Source: Hirsutella rhossiliensis (taxonomy: Eukaryota > Ascomycota > Sordariomycetes > Hypocreales > Ophiocordycipitaceae). From it: a stretch of DNA of 64,000 bases. The stretch lies in NCBI RefSeq assembly GCF_020360975.1, contig NW_025408669.1, positions 3,782,001 through 3,846,000 of the forward strand, written 5' to 3'. Shown here piece after piece: positions 1 to 12,200 of this stretch; position 1 is the first letter of the stretch; the number at the start of each line of letters is the position of its first letter. A model generated the notes under the pieces. That model saw only the letters and a list, made by a program, of their open reading frames with translations. It was not told where the DNA came from and made no database searches. The translations under genes and the position numbers were made by a program.

Positions 1-1491
1 ATCTATTAAGCTATTTATACTTAAAGTATATCTTATTCTTTAGCCCCCTCTCTTTTATTATACTTTAGTTTCCTTAGTACCTATAGCCTCTCTTAAAAGT
101 ATAACTATCTTTTAATATTAATCGTATATTTACTTAGCTATACCTTTAGTTACTATTTTAATACTAGCGATCTCTCCCTTTTATATATTACTTAAAATAC
201 CGCTTAGTATTCCTTATCTTTTCTTAGCGCCTCTATCTATTTCTCTTATAGCTCTTAGTCGTCGAATACTAGTATAAGGTAAGCTTATTCTTAAGGTATA
301 TTTCCGCCTAAGTTTAGGTTAAGTTTTAGTCGGTTATCGCCCTTATTTACCTTTTTCTTAGGTTATTTAACGGGCCCCCTTACTCTATTAATATACGCTA
401 TTACGCCTACCTTTTTTCTACTTACTTATAGCGCCGCTACTACTACTTTATCTTAAGTTAAGCGTCTTAGTAAGTCGGCGTATTAGCCCTTAGCGGGGAT
501 TAAGCGGCCTTATAAGTATATAGTCTCTAGAATTATCTAAACTACCTACCTTATCTCCTTTTTATTTATTTTGCCTACCGGCTAATCTTATTTATAGCGG
601 GATAGCGCGTTAGGTACCGCTACTAGCCTCCTTAGCTAGAACTTTAGTATAAAGTTATAGGATATAAGCTCTATTGCTTATTAGCTTTATCTTTTATTTA
701 ACTTCTTTTTTATTATAAAGTACCTTAGGTTATTATAGTTAGTTAGTACTATAAAGGTAGGTATATTTTAAAGTTTTACTTCTTAGAAGTCTAAGTACTA
801 TATAATTATAAGTATCTCCTTATTATAGATTAAGTAGTTATACTTTACTAGGTTTAGTCTCTTTAAAAAGAATCCTACTAAGTATTATATACTATTTAGC
901 CTTACTTATATTAGCGCCCCCCTTATTATATATTTAGAATAGTCCGCCTCTAAGTATATTTCTATCTTTAGGTTATAGAGTTATAGTACTAAGGCGTTAT
1001 AAAAGGCGTTCTAGATAAACTTAAACGCTACTTAATACTTATCTATCTATTTAAAGATTACGTCCTTTTTATAAAGGCTATCTAAGTATACTAATACTTT
1101 TATATAGAGTAGTATAAAGGCTTAGTAGTAGTTCGCGAAGCTAAGGAAGCTCCGGACTCCTCTTATATTCTAAGGTACCTACTATATTTATATTACTTAA
1201 ATCTTCTTTAGATTATATCGAACCTTACCCCTTACCTATATAATAAAGCCTAGGTGCTTAACCTCCTTTATTATAAAGTTATACTTCCTTAGGTTTAATA
1301 TTAAGCCCGCCTCTTATAGCTTTTAAAATACCCTTACTACCTTCTCTTAATAGTCTTAAAGAGACCCTAATAGGTAGATTAAGACGTTATTTATATACGC
1401 TATAATAAACTTATATAGGTATTCCCTTAGTACCTTATTAATATATCGTTAAAAGGTAGCTAGCGTCCCTATTAAGCTAAATAGGTATACC

Positions 1492-1564
1492 TATCGCGTA
1501 TACTATATGTGTTAATTGACGCTGTCGCTTATATCTGATAGGCGGCTATATCTTTTTCGTGATA
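1492..1564 (+). repeat. Left 73-bp LTR of the miniature element
   Basis: Direct repeat of 1793-1865. It begins tatcgcgtatac, where the right copy has tgtcgcgtatac, and ends ttcgtgata directly against the primer-binding site. The TA start and TA end look like RIP-altered TG...CA termini. Confidence 0.85.
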
Positions 1565-1580
1565 GTTATGAGCCCGGGCG
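1565..1580 (+). other. Primer-binding site of the miniature element (initiator tRNA-Met half)
   Basis: GTTATGAGCCCGGG lies flush against the left LTR. It is complementary to the 3' end of an initiator tRNA-Met cleaved in the anticodon loop (GGGCTCATAA), the primer type known for Drosophila copia and yeast Ty5. The same site adjoins the internal edge of the LTRs of the three Copia elements in this window. Confidence 0.8.
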
Positions 1581-1597
1581 GAGGGGTTACCCCTCCG
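1579..1597. other. GC-rich hairpin inside the miniature element
   Basis: CGGAGGGG, a TTA loop, then CCCCTCCG: a perfect 8-bp stem with a 3-nt loop, starting within the last bases of the primer-binding region. It could be a packaging or dimerisation signal in the RNA, but nothing shows this directly. Confidence 0.6.
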
Positions 1598-1665
1598 GGA
1601 ACTTCCCGGTGACTACGCACGCACTTCTTCTGGCTAGCCTGGCGCGCACTACCCGAAAGGCCCGT

Positions 1666-1676
1666 GGTTCGAGTCC
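1666..1676 (+). promoter_or_regulatory. tRNA-type B box (RNA polymerase III internal promoter motif)
   Basis: GGTTCGAGTCC matches the consensus GGTTCGANTCC exactly. Upstream at 1631-1642, TGGCTAGCCTGG is only a weak A-box candidate, and the spacing between the two is shorter than in a full tRNA. It may be a captured tRNA fragment or a pol III promoter; function is not shown. Confidence 0.55.
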
Positions 1677-1792
1677 CGCTAGCGCAATTAAGCGCGGTTT
1701 TAGCATAGGGCCTGCCTATATAAAAATTCCCGCTATAGTCCAGGATATCTAGGTATCCCGGGACGCATTAACCCGATATCCCTAAGGGGGTG

Positions 1793-1865
1793 TGTCGCGT
1801 ATACTATATGCGTTAATTGACGCTGTCGCTTATATCTAATAGGCGGCTATATCTTTTTCGTAATA
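1793..1865 (+). repeat. Right 73-bp LTR of the miniature element
   Basis: Partner of 1492-1564. Preceded by the polypurine tract CTAAGGGGG plus the dinucleotide TG, and followed by the target duplication atacc. The extra TG on the internal side, missing at the outer edge of the left copy, is what integrase end-processing of 2 nt would leave. Confidence 0.85.
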
Positions 1866-3904
1866 ATACCTATTACTTAAATAATTTAAACCTTTTTTAA
1901 AAGGCCGTCTTAAACTTATAGCCCTTTACTATTTAGATCTTATAAAACGCTACTATAATATTAAGCTTTATAAACTACTTTACCTTCGCGAGTATCTATA
2001 ATATCTCTATAATTAAGGGTAGCGCGTACCTATCTCTTTTTATAATTATATTTAGGGCTTAGTAGTTATAGTAAAATTATAAGCGACCGTTTAACTTTTA
2101 AGTAAAAAGTACTAGGGCCGCGGCTAAGGAGCTACTTAAGCGGATTAGGTTTACCTTTATTAGCTCGCTTAGGGTCTTTTATAATACTAAGAGTTCCTCC
2201 CTTAATATATTATAAAGGGGTCCTTATAGTAAGGGGGGCTCTACCCTATCTTTATTTAGTATTAAGTTAATCTTATAGTCTACCCCTAGCTTATATAAGA
2301 GTATCTTTAAAGCCTTCTTTAATATAAAAAGGTCTAAGTATATATCTAGCGCTTACTTTAAGATATAGTCCGCTAGGTCTACCGCTATCTTTAGCTAGAG
2401 TGCTCTCTTTATATCCTTTATTATAATCGCTTAGATATTAACTATCCTTTACCTTCCCTTATTATCCCTTACCGCCCTCTCCCTTTAATATTTAATCGTA
2501 AATACTACCGCGCTAAAAATCCTTACCTCTTAGATTTATTCTACCCTTTTTATTACTTCTAATCCTTATAGGCTTATTTAGATCTTAGCCTTACTATATT
2601 AAATCCGATCCCCTACTATATTATATATTACTTAGTTCTTCTTTATCTATAGCCTCCTTAGGAATATATTATAGCTTAGCCTAAGGACTATATATATAAA
2701 GGTCTACTTTATATAGCCGTTAATATCTATCTTAAATACTATAATTCCTTTTATTTATAGGGCTAGAGTATCTTTTAAGAATAGCCTTAGTTATCTTTTC
2801 CTTTTATTAGTAAAAGGTATTTATAGCTTTTTTACTACCCTCTTACTTACTATAGTATAGTAATTATAGCTAGTATCTATAAGTATATTAAGTCCCTTCT
2901 TCCTATTAATACTTACCCTTAGCGTTACTAGGCCTAGTATAAGATAGTCCCTTATTAACTTTTAAGCTTTTTACTATTTTTCTTTTACCTTTAGCGCCTA
3001 ACTTTATACTAAGGTTCCTTTTTTTCTAAGTTATTATTATTCTTAGCGTCCCTCTCTTCCTTTTTTACGCCCGCCCTCTAAGGTTCCTATCTCTTCTTCT
3101 TATAATAGAGCGCGATATATCCTTTAACTTTATAGTTAAAGTATATTTAATTCTCTAGCTAGCTTTACCCCTCCCTTTATCTATTTAAAGCGTTAATACT
3201 AGTTATTAAGGTATCCTTATCTTTATCTTTCCTTTCTTAGGGGTATATATCTATTAGTTTCCTTTAGTTTAAGAGGGGTTATTTTATTTACTAGACCCTC
3301 TTTAGCTTAGCCGCTATTTATACTACCTAATTAATATAAGTAGCGAAGCTTAATATAAGGAGGTTAACTATAGCTAATGCCTTATAGAGCTAGATTCCTA
3401 GAGCCCCTTTTAGAAAGACAATCTAAACGTTATATAGCTAAGACCCGCCTTTAGCTTTAAAGAGTCTTTAATTAAACTTTAAGAGGAACGCTATAAACGT
3501 TTAACTTTCCCTTTATTTTATTATTTAGATCGCCGCCGCTATACGTAATTAAATATCTATATTAAGGTAGATTAAGTTAAGGTACTTTAAGAATTCCTTT
3601 TAATTATAGCCCCTCTCCGCTCCTATTTTATAGTATATAGCGACCGTTTATTATAGCCTAGCGTTTAAGCAGTTATAGATAAGGTAAAAGATTTCCCTTA
3701 AGCTTAAGAAGAATTCTTTATCGATCTTATACTTTTCTTATATATATCGTGCTTATAAGGTATAGTACTATCGTTATCTATTAAATTTTCCTAGGCTTAA
3801 GAGAGGCTTCTTATAGCTATTCTTCCTTACTACCTCCCCCTTAGTTATAGGCGTCGCTACCCTCCCTTATCGCCCTTAAGGGCGGTATTAAACTACTTAC
3901 CCTA

Positions 3905-4600
3905 TATTAGAAGGTATAAGTAATAAGCGTAGAATTAGGTAATCGATAACGTAAGCGGAAAGATCGGTCGAAGGAGTATAGGGTAGGATTTCGTCCGGAA
4001 TTTATAACGAGTATATAAGGGGCTAAATAATATATTAAAAGAATAGCGTTATAAAGGATGCTTGCGAACTTACTTATTCTATCTACTACTCCTAGGGAAA
4101 TCCTTCGTCTTTTTTAGACTATTGCTCGCCTACTAGTAGACGAATTAGTTAGCTTTCTAGCATATTCTATAGTGCTTAAAAAGCTCTATCTATAGCATGT
4201 CTTCCTAACTTAGTAGGTAGTCTAATTATAACGTAATGGTTAACGTAAGACTATAGGTTCTAGTATAAGTAGTAGATTTAACTAGAATGTTCTATGCCCT
4301 ACCTATTCTCGTATCGCGGATATCTTTAGAACCGCTTGGCCAAAATAGGCAATAGGGTATCCGTTCTGCTCGTAATTAACTTATGCATTTTATGCATATT
4401 TTATTTTATTAGGATAGGCTTATCTTAACCCGCTTTTCCTAAAGGAAGGTATAGATATCTAGTAGAGGTCTTTATCTTTAAGGGTTATTCCCTTAGACTA
4501 TATTATAAAGCCTCTTTTTACTAGATTATTTTATAGAGCCTCCCTATGCTTATTATTTCTTTATAATAGTAAAATAGGAATATAAGGGTATATTCTTATA
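3905..4600 (-). repeat. Copia-1 LTR (3' LTR in element orientation)
   Basis: 696 bp, same length as 21276-21971. Compared with that copy it carries many more TpG-to-TpA changes, for example 4219-4243 against 21589-21612. It is followed by gcctcctttaa, whose complement is the polypurine tract. Confidence 0.88.
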
Positions 4601-4979
4601 GCCTCCTTTAAATAGTACTAAGTAAATAGTGCTCTTTACTAGTTATTTCTTTTATAGTAGAATTATCCTTATTAAGAATAAGGTATATAATAGGAATATA
4701 AGGGAAAGTTTTAAAACCCTTTCTAGGAAAAACCTTAGTAGGAAAAATCCTAGTTATAATTATAATTCTTTTTTTCCTCTTTTTAGGCAAACCTTTATAA
4801 GGAAAAAGCCTTATAAAGTTATTATAGGAAACCTTTAATAAGGAAAAACCCTATTTTTATAAGTTATTTTTTACTAATAGGAAACCTTTTTAAAGGAAAA
4901 ACCTATTAGTTATATATAGAGGAAAAGCTAAGAAAGCGAAAGATAGTTAAAAACCCTTTATTAAGGGGATATAAGCTTT

Positions 4980-6752
4980 TCTTTTTTAAGGCTCTTTTAA
5001 TTCCCTAAGGGAAAGAAGCTCTTAGAACTTAAAGAATTTTTCTCTTCTTAGTTACTTAGTAAATATATCGGCAATATTATCTTCGGATTTAATATAGAAA
5101 ATCCGAATCTTCTTTTCCCTAATATTTTCTTAGGTATAAAAGTAAGCAATGCCTATATACTTTATCTTTTAATAAAATTTCGGATTTTTAGCTAATTTAA
5201 TAGCTGCCTCGTTATCCGTTAAGATAGGAGGTATAGTATTAGGAATTCTAATATATAAGCTATTATTTATCGTATAAAATAGCCGATTTAGATATAAAGC
5301 TTCTTTATTAGCTTCCTTAAGGGCAATAAATTTAGCTTTATAGGTTAATAGGGCTATAGATTTTTATTTCTAGTAGGCCTAACTTATAATATTTTTATAA
5401 ATATAGAAATAGTATCTAGAAACGGATTTTCTATCTATAAGGTTAGACGCCTAGCTAGCGTTAGAGTAACCTTTTATAAAATTATAAGTATAAGGGATAT
5501 TGCAATAATAAATTATCCCTAGGTTAGGGTATTTATTTAAATATTTCTAGATAGTATTAAACGCTTTAAAATATATATTATCTAGTTTAGAAGCAAATCT
5601 AATATAGGAAATAACAGTATATAAAATGTCTAGCCTGCTTATTATAGCTAGATATAATAGAGCCCTTATTTCCCTTTAGTAAATAAGGATTTCTTTTTAT
5701 AAAGGCGTTATAGTAGCCTTTTTAAGCTTTACTCCTACTATAGTAGGCGTATTAAAAGTCCCTAAGTCTTCTTTATTATATTCTCGTATTTTATTACGAG
5801 TATATTTTTCCTAGGATATAAATATCTCCTTTCTACTTTAGTTTATAATTATATATATTCCTAAGAAGTCTTTTAGTTCGCCTAGAGGCTAAACCTTTAT
5901 ATAATCTACTACTTTTTTAAGTAAACTACTTATTATACCTCTATTAGGCCCTATTATTAAGAGGTTATCTACGTAGATTGCTATCGCAATTTTATATTAC
6001 GTATTTATAAATACCCCTTCGTTTATAGGAAGGGCCGAAAATCCTATCTTAGCTAATATAGAGCTAAGATAGTTATACTAAAGCTTTAGGCTTTATTTAA
6101 GGCCGTATAATACTTTCTTTAATTTTACTACTAGCCTTTTCTTTTTATATAGCTTTAGAAACTATAAATAGCTAATATTATACTTATACTAGTTTTTATT
6201 AAACTAGTCTTTAAGTATTAGCTCTTCGTAGCCTATAGGGATTTTTATATAAATATCTATATCTATTTCGGTATATATAAAGGCATTTTTTATATTATAT
6301 TATAGTAGAGTATAATTATTAGAAATAGCTATTATAAGTAGTATTCTAATAGATTCGGGTCTTACTATCGTAGAAAAGGTTTCTAAATAATCTAGGCTAT
6401 AGACCTAATTAAATCCTTATACTACGTAGCGGGCTTTATATTTAATAATATTATTATTATTATCCCGCTTTATTTTATAGACCTAACGGCCGCCTAGGGC
6501 CTCCCTATCGCTAGGAAGAGGCTTTAATTCCTAGGTCTTTTAGTTTAAGAGCTCTTTTATTTCTAGAAATATAGCTCTTTTTTATTTTATAGCTTCTAAG
6601 CTATTTATAGCCTATTTAAATGTTTTAGGCTTTATAGGATCCTTATTTTCTAGTAAAGATAAAATAATCTCTTTACTTTTACTATTTAATATAGTATTTA
6701 TTTCGGGGTATATAATATAGTCTTTATAAAATCTATTTAGCTTCTTAGGTAT
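4980..6752 (-). pseudogene. Copia-1 reverse transcriptase/RNase H remnant
   Basis: Degraded pol on the minus strand. The RT catalytic box reads YVDNLLIIGP near 5950-5981. The RNase H part near 5100-5260 parallels the better-preserved Copia-2 segment (a TDNTAAIKLAENPEF-like stretch read from 5180-5230). Many stop codons and scattered C-to-T/G-to-A changes close all frames. The reading resumes across Copia-2 at 12755, where the target duplication attaa marks the join. Confidence 0.75.
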
Positions 6753-6757
6753 ATTAA

Positions 6758-7307
6758 TCTTAAGGTATATAAGCAAAAGCGGAATTTTGGGAAATCAAGG
6801 AATCACGTAAGACTACGTGATAGAGGGGAAGAAGGAGTATAAGGTAGGATTTTCAACGGAATTTATTAGTAGTGTATTGGTGTTTTTTTTTTCTCAATCT
6901 ATCTACCAGCGGACATGCTGTCTTATATAGACAATTGTAGCTGAACGGAAGAACCTTTCGGGACCAGATTTAGGCTGCCGTATAGCCCTGAGACTAAGGA
7001 ATTCCGTGATACCTCGAGTGAATCTGGAAGTGTCTTGGTTCCACTGATATTCGTGTTTAAAGGAGGTTGGTCGTGCCGGTGTTCTTAAGAGGTCTTAGCT
7101 AGCATTCCAAGCTAGCTCTGTTCCTTCGATTCCCGATTGTACGATAACCGGCAACCCGTTTAATGCATAATGACATGCAAAATAACGAGCGATTCTTGCT
7201 CTATAAGATGAGATTTTGTCTATAATTAATATACTACTTATTGGCTTATATAATCGAGAGAGTATATTATAGCTGCTTTATTTATAGTAGGAACACCGTT
7301 CCTTACA
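6758..7307 (-). repeat. Copia-2 LTR (3' LTR in element orientation)
   Basis: 550 bp. On the minus strand it begins TGTAAGGAACGG. It differs from 12201-12749 at about five places: three TpG-to-TpA transitions, another G/A difference and one T-run length change. Many CpA and TpG dinucleotides remain. Confidence 0.92.
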
Positions 7308-7679
7308 GCCTCCCTTAAAGAGTAGATTTATATACTCTTTACTGATTTATTTATAGTAGTATATATATAGGGTAAAAACCTAATTTTAGGAAAACCATTC
7401 TTATACCTTAATAGGATATATAAAAACCTATTCTTTCTTAGGAAAAAAAAATCCTTAGGTATATACTAATAGAAAAACCTATAGTAGGAAAAATCTATAG
7501 TTATAATAATTATTTATAGGATAACCTTATATAAGGTAAAACCTATTATTGCTAGGAAAATCTTAATAGATAAAAACCTAGTAAATATTTCTCTAGGAAA
7601 CCTAAAAGGAAAAACCTAGTTAGGGAAAGATATAGAAAGCATAAGAAATATCTAAAACCCCTTTTAATTGCTTAGGAAC

Positions 7680-10600
7680 TTATATTAAGGATAGACCGTC
7701 TCTAAATTTATAGAGTAATTTAGGTCTTAATTCCTTCAAAAATATCAGCTATATTATCTTCTAATTTAATATAAAAACTCTAATTTCCCCTCTCTTATAC
7801 TAGTTCTAGTATAGTGATAGGCTAATCTTATATGCTTAGACCTTTTATGAAATTCCGGATTTTCTGCTAATTTAATAGCAGCAGTATTATCCGTTAAAAT
7901 AGGAGGTATAGTATTAGGAATCTTAATAGATAGATCCTTAGTAATATTTTTAAAAAGCATATTTAAATAAACAGCTTCTTTATTTGCCTCCCTAAGGCCA
8001 ATATACTCTGCTTCGTAGGTAGAAAGGGCAACGGCTTTCTGCTTAGAGCAAGCCTAGCTTATTATATTATTATATATATAAAACAGTAACCGGAAAAGGA
8101 TTTTCCGTCCGTTAAATCCGACGCCTAGCTAGAGTCGGTAAAACCTTTATATATAGATAGGTAAAAGGGATATTGCAATTATATTTAATCTTTAGGCTAG
8201 GGAATTTATTTAAATATTTCTAAATTATATTTAAAGCCTTAAAATGCGTCTAGTCGGGCTTAGCCGCGAATCTAGCGCAGGAAATTACAGAATATAAGAT
8301 ATCTAGCCTAGTAAATAAGGCTAAGTATAATAGAGATCCTATTTCTTTCTAAAATTGCAATATATCTTCCTTAGAAGGTAATTCCTTTGCTTTTATAAGC
8401 TTAAAGCCTACTATAGCGGGTAAATTCAAGTTCCTAAACCTTCTTTATTTAAGTCCTTTAATTTATTTAAGGTATAATTTTCTTAGGATATATATAGCTC
8501 TTTATTTTCTCGGTTTATTGTAATATTTAGACCTAAGAAGTCTTTTATATCTCCTAAGATAGTAAAATCTAGGAATTTAGATAATTCTTTAAATAATCTT
8601 TCTTCTATTATAGATTTAGAGGGCCCTACTATAAGAAAGTCGTCGACGTGAATTGCTAAGGCTATACTATAGTCCTTATTTATAAATACTCCTTCGTCTA
8701 TTAAAAGAGGAAGAAATCTAAGATTATTTAGTATAATTTTTAAATGATTATACTAGAGCTTAGGACTTTGTTTTAGGCTATATAATGCTTTCTTTAGCTT
8801 TGCTTTAATTTGACCGGTTTTATATAGGTCTAGGAATTTAGTTAATTTAATTCCTTTAGCTCTATAAGCTGATCTATGTTTTAAATAATATTCTTTAAGA
8901 GCGTATTCTTCGTAGCCTATAGGAAGATCGATATATACTTCGCTATCTATATCGGCATATACGAATGCATTTGTTATATCTATTTGTAAAGCTTCGAATT
9001 CGTAGATAATAGCTAAAATAAGCAGAATTCTAATAGATTCGGGTCTAGCCGTAGTCGAGAAGGTATCTAGGAAATCTAAGCTATAGATCTGCTTAAATCC
9101 CTGTATTACGAAACGGGCTTTATATTTTATTATATTATTTTAACTATCCTTCTTAATAGTATAGACCCAGCGGCCTCCTATAGCCTCCCTATCCCTAGGG
9201 AGGTAGGAAAATTCCTAAGTTTTATATTTAATTAGCTAGATAATCTCCTTAATCATAGCATCTTTCTAAAATGCTATTTCAGGGCTATTTATTGCCTGTT
9301 TATAGGTCTTTGGAATTTTTAGATCCTGATTTTCTATACTAGCTAGAATTAACTCTATAAAATCGCAGTTTAGAAATAAATTAACGTTAGGGTATTCGAT
9401 ATAGTTAGAATCGAACCCTTCCGGCTTTAGGTAATTCTACTACTATTTTACTAGTAGTAGGAATAGGATCGTTATTTAGAGACTCTTCTTCATAGAGGCG
9501 AGGGACTTTTATCTCTAGGTTCTCTAGGAGCTTCCTCTATAGGGATATAGCTTTCTAGCTTATCTTTATTCGGAATAGAATTAAAATCAAAGGTATTATT
9601 ACTACTAGAGATTTCTAGATTTTTATAAATTTATTTTCTAGTATAGTAATATCTGAGATAGTAATCTTTCTCTTAGAAAATCCTAGATTTTATATGCATT
9701 TTCTAAATAGCCTACTATTATTCCCTTAAAAGCTCTATTATCTAGCTTATCTTTAGGGTCTTTATTCTTATAATATATAAGGCTTCCGAAGGTCTTAATT
9801 TTATTTAAGGTCTTAAAGGGTAGTATTATATTATCCCTCTTTTCTATAGGACTTTTAAATCCTATCGCAGAATGCGGTGATCTATTATATAAATAGGTAG
9901 CTGTTAAAACAGCTTCTCCCTATAGATATTTAGGAAGCCTAGCAGTAAATAAAAGAGCTCGTACTTTTCTAATATAGTACGATTTATTCTTTCTATTCTA
10001 CCGTTAGATTCCGGCGTCCTAGGAGGACTAGAATTAAAGGTAATTCCTTCTTTTCGCATAGAGTTTTATTTTATATATAAATTCTTTAGCATTATTAGAA
10101 AATGCTTCTCTAATCCTAGTATTTTTAGGGTTATTTTCTACCCTATTTTTAAATTCTAGGAACCTATCTAGAGCTTCCCCCTTTTTTCGAAGAAGGTATA
10201 TTTCTAGATATCGGGTTCCTACGTCTAGGAAAGAAATATAATAGTAATATTTATTATAAGTAGGCACTTTAATTGGCCCCTAAATATCTAATACTATTTT
10301 TTCTAAATAGGAATAAGACTTATACAAGGGTTGTTTATTAACCCTATTCGTTGCTTTAGCTCTAATATATATTTCGCACTGCCTTATTTTATTTTCCTCT
10401 TCTATAGGTATTTTTATATCCTTATTATATCTTTTTAATATTTCTAAAATAGCCCTACTATTTATATGCCCTAAGCGTAAGTGCCAAGTATAAAAATCTA
10501 TATCCTTTGCTTTTAAAGACGTAATAAGGATCGATTAGCTTTCTAATAAAGGTTCTATAGGAATATAATATAATTTATTTCTAAGAAATCCTTTAGTAAG

Positions 10601-12150
10601 GACCTTAGCCTTATTATCTAATAAAAGGACTTTATTTCCTCCTATTAAGGCATAGGTATTATTAAAATAAGATTGGGATAGTATATTTACCCCTAATTCG
10701 GGTATATAAAAGTAGTCTCGAAGGATATACCTTTTTCTACTATACGGGAACTTAAATACTAAGTCCCCCTTTCCTTTTACTAATATAAAGGAAGCTTTTC
10801 CCTAGCAAACTTTAGACTTAATTTCTTTATAGTTAATAAGGAAATTCTTATTAGATACTATATGCCTAGTAGCTCCGGTATCATATATAAAATCAAAGAT
10901 CCTTTTATTCTTATAACTAGGAAATCCTCCTTCTCTTACCTTTAAGACTAATTCCTTTATTCTAGGAATCGAGGCTTTTAGAGGTCCTAAAAGAGAGTCT
11001 TTATTAGCTTCTGCTATAGGGGTAATTATAGAGGTTAAAATTACCTCTAAATCCTTAGACGTATATATAGGGGTCGGGGCCCTAGAGAGGTCTATAAGGT
11101 CGATATCTAGGTCTATATTTTCTTCTTGCGAAGCTATATTTAAGACCTTATTACTATCTTCCGAATCGGACTCTAGCTCGGTAATTCGAGCCTTCCTTCT
11201 TTTATTAGTAGTAGAAATGCTACTAGAAGGGGATTTCTTCCTAGAAGAAGAAGAAGAAGAAGATTTTCTCTTCTTAGAAATTCGAGTCCTATCGTCCTTT
11301 TTTCCTTTATTTAATACCCAATAAGCGGGAGCCTTATTCGGGTGTAATTTATAGCAATTTGCTATAAAATGCCCTGGTTTTTTGCATTCCTTATAATAAG
11401 GAGTATCCGTAGAGTTTCTATGGGATTTCCAAGGCTTCCTTCGTATTAGGAAGGCTTTCTCCGAAGATTCGTCTATATCCTCTATTCTTCTAGCTTCGTC
11501 TAAAAGACTAGCTATAAGGGTTTCGAGGGTAAACGCCGCAGAATTATGCCTAAGGCTCTGCGTAATATTTGTAATATAGCTTCTAAATTCCTTATTAAGG
11601 CAATTAAGAATCCATGCTATAAGAACAACTTCTGGAATTTCTATATTACGGATTTTAAATCCTCGTAGATTTCCTTTACCTTATAAAGGTATTTCTCTAA
11701 ATTAGAGTCCGAGGACTAAGATTAAAGAGCTGCTTAATAAGCAGATAATTCGACGAAAAGTTCGACGGATTATATAGCTTTTAAGCTCATCCCACGCTTC
11801 TTTAGCATTTTTAGATGCCGAATTTGCATTAGGGACCATCTTCGACTCGAAGGAATATTATAGATAAAGCCTCCGTAGTCTATATATGATTTGCTTGCTC
11901 TAGAGCAGCAATAAGCTTTTCTTTTATAAGGATAGCTTCCATCCTCGTAGTCTATAAGGTATAATTTGAATTTCCCTTAAGTCTAGTAAATTCGTATTCT
12001 TTCTATCTACCCATTTTATATAAATTCGGTATTATTTCGTTCGTAGGGATCGAGAAGTCTAGACGGGAGTTTAAGAGCGTAGGAAGGTAAAAGAAGTCGG
12101 GGGGAATTTCGAAAGGAATTTTAATTAAATATTTCGACGAGGAATTTCAA
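7680..12150 (-). pseudogene. Copia-2 gag-pol remnant
   Basis: On the minus strand the gag knuckle reads YKECKKPGHFIANC at 11395-11354, where the first Cys of CX2CX4HX4C is now Tyr. An open stretch at 10267-10034 carries the integrase core: FLDVGTRY holds the first catalytic Asp, and SNNAKEF stands where SDNxKEF is expected, so the second Asp is lost. RT has HVDDFL at 8656-8633 with both Asp kept. The 64-codon open stretch at 7960-7766 carries RNase H (LTDNTAAIKLAENPEF, then an HKRSKHI block). Stop codons separate these pieces, so no polyprotein can be made. A Ser/Glu-rich stretch from GAA repeats lies near 11240-11275. Confidence 0.85.
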
Positions 12151-12186
12151 AGGTATAAGTAGTTGATTTCCGCTTAAAAGGAGAAG

Positions 12187-12200
12187 CCGGGCTCATAACC
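12187..12200 (-). other. Copia-2 primer-binding site (initiator tRNA-Met half)
   Basis: The + strand reads ccgggctcataacc, i.e. GGTTATGAGCCCGG on the element strand, directly internal to the 5' LTR. It is complementary to the anticodon arm of initiator tRNA-Met. Confidence 0.8.

Larger units (their letters stand above)
1492..1865 (+). mobile_element. Miniature LTR retrotransposon (TRIM-like), 374 bp, non-autonomous
   Basis: Two 73-bp direct repeats (1492-1564 and 1793-1865; four differences, three of them TpG/TpA) flank a GC-rich interior of about 228 bp. The whole is bracketed by a 5-bp target duplication, atacc (1487-1491 and 1866-1870). Directly after the left repeat is GTTATGAGCCCGGG, complementary to the anticodon stem-loop of initiator tRNA-Met (GGGCTCATAAC), i.e. 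a half-tRNA primer-binding site. Directly before the right repeat is the polypurine tract CTAAGGGGG. The interior is too short for gag-pol; the 78-codon ORF across it (1516-1752) resembles nothing I know. The element breaks a Gypsy RT whose sequence continues on both sides. PBS, polypurine tract and LTR ends resemble Copia-3, which is the likely source of its replication proteins (inference). Confidence 0.82.
1..3904 (-). mobile_element. Ty3/Gypsy LTR retrotransposon remnant, RIP-degraded, truncated by window start
   Basis: This is AT-rich DNA almost without CpA/TpG, which is what RIP leaves behind. On the minus strand around 1350-1480 a degraded reverse transcriptase can be read, with a block resembling the ATFQRYINKVLREYLYKF region followed by AYINNVLIY. 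That is the Gypsy YxDDVLIY catalytic box with both aspartates turned to asparagine. Around 3090-3150 (minus) a zinc knuckle can be read in which the Cys and His ligands have become Tyr, as G-to-A changes predict. The order knuckle (high coordinates) then RT (low coordinates) fits gag-pol on the minus strand, with RNase H and integrase expected toward base 1. No LTR is visible. A miniature element interrupts the RT at 1492-1865. The join with Copia-1 at 3904/3905 has no target duplication that I can match on the other side. Confidence 0.8.

Noticed and set aside
1621..1690. Stand-alone tRNA gene
   Set aside because: Only the B box is right. The A box is poor, the A-to-B spacing is too short for an anticodon arm, and no acceptor stem closes.
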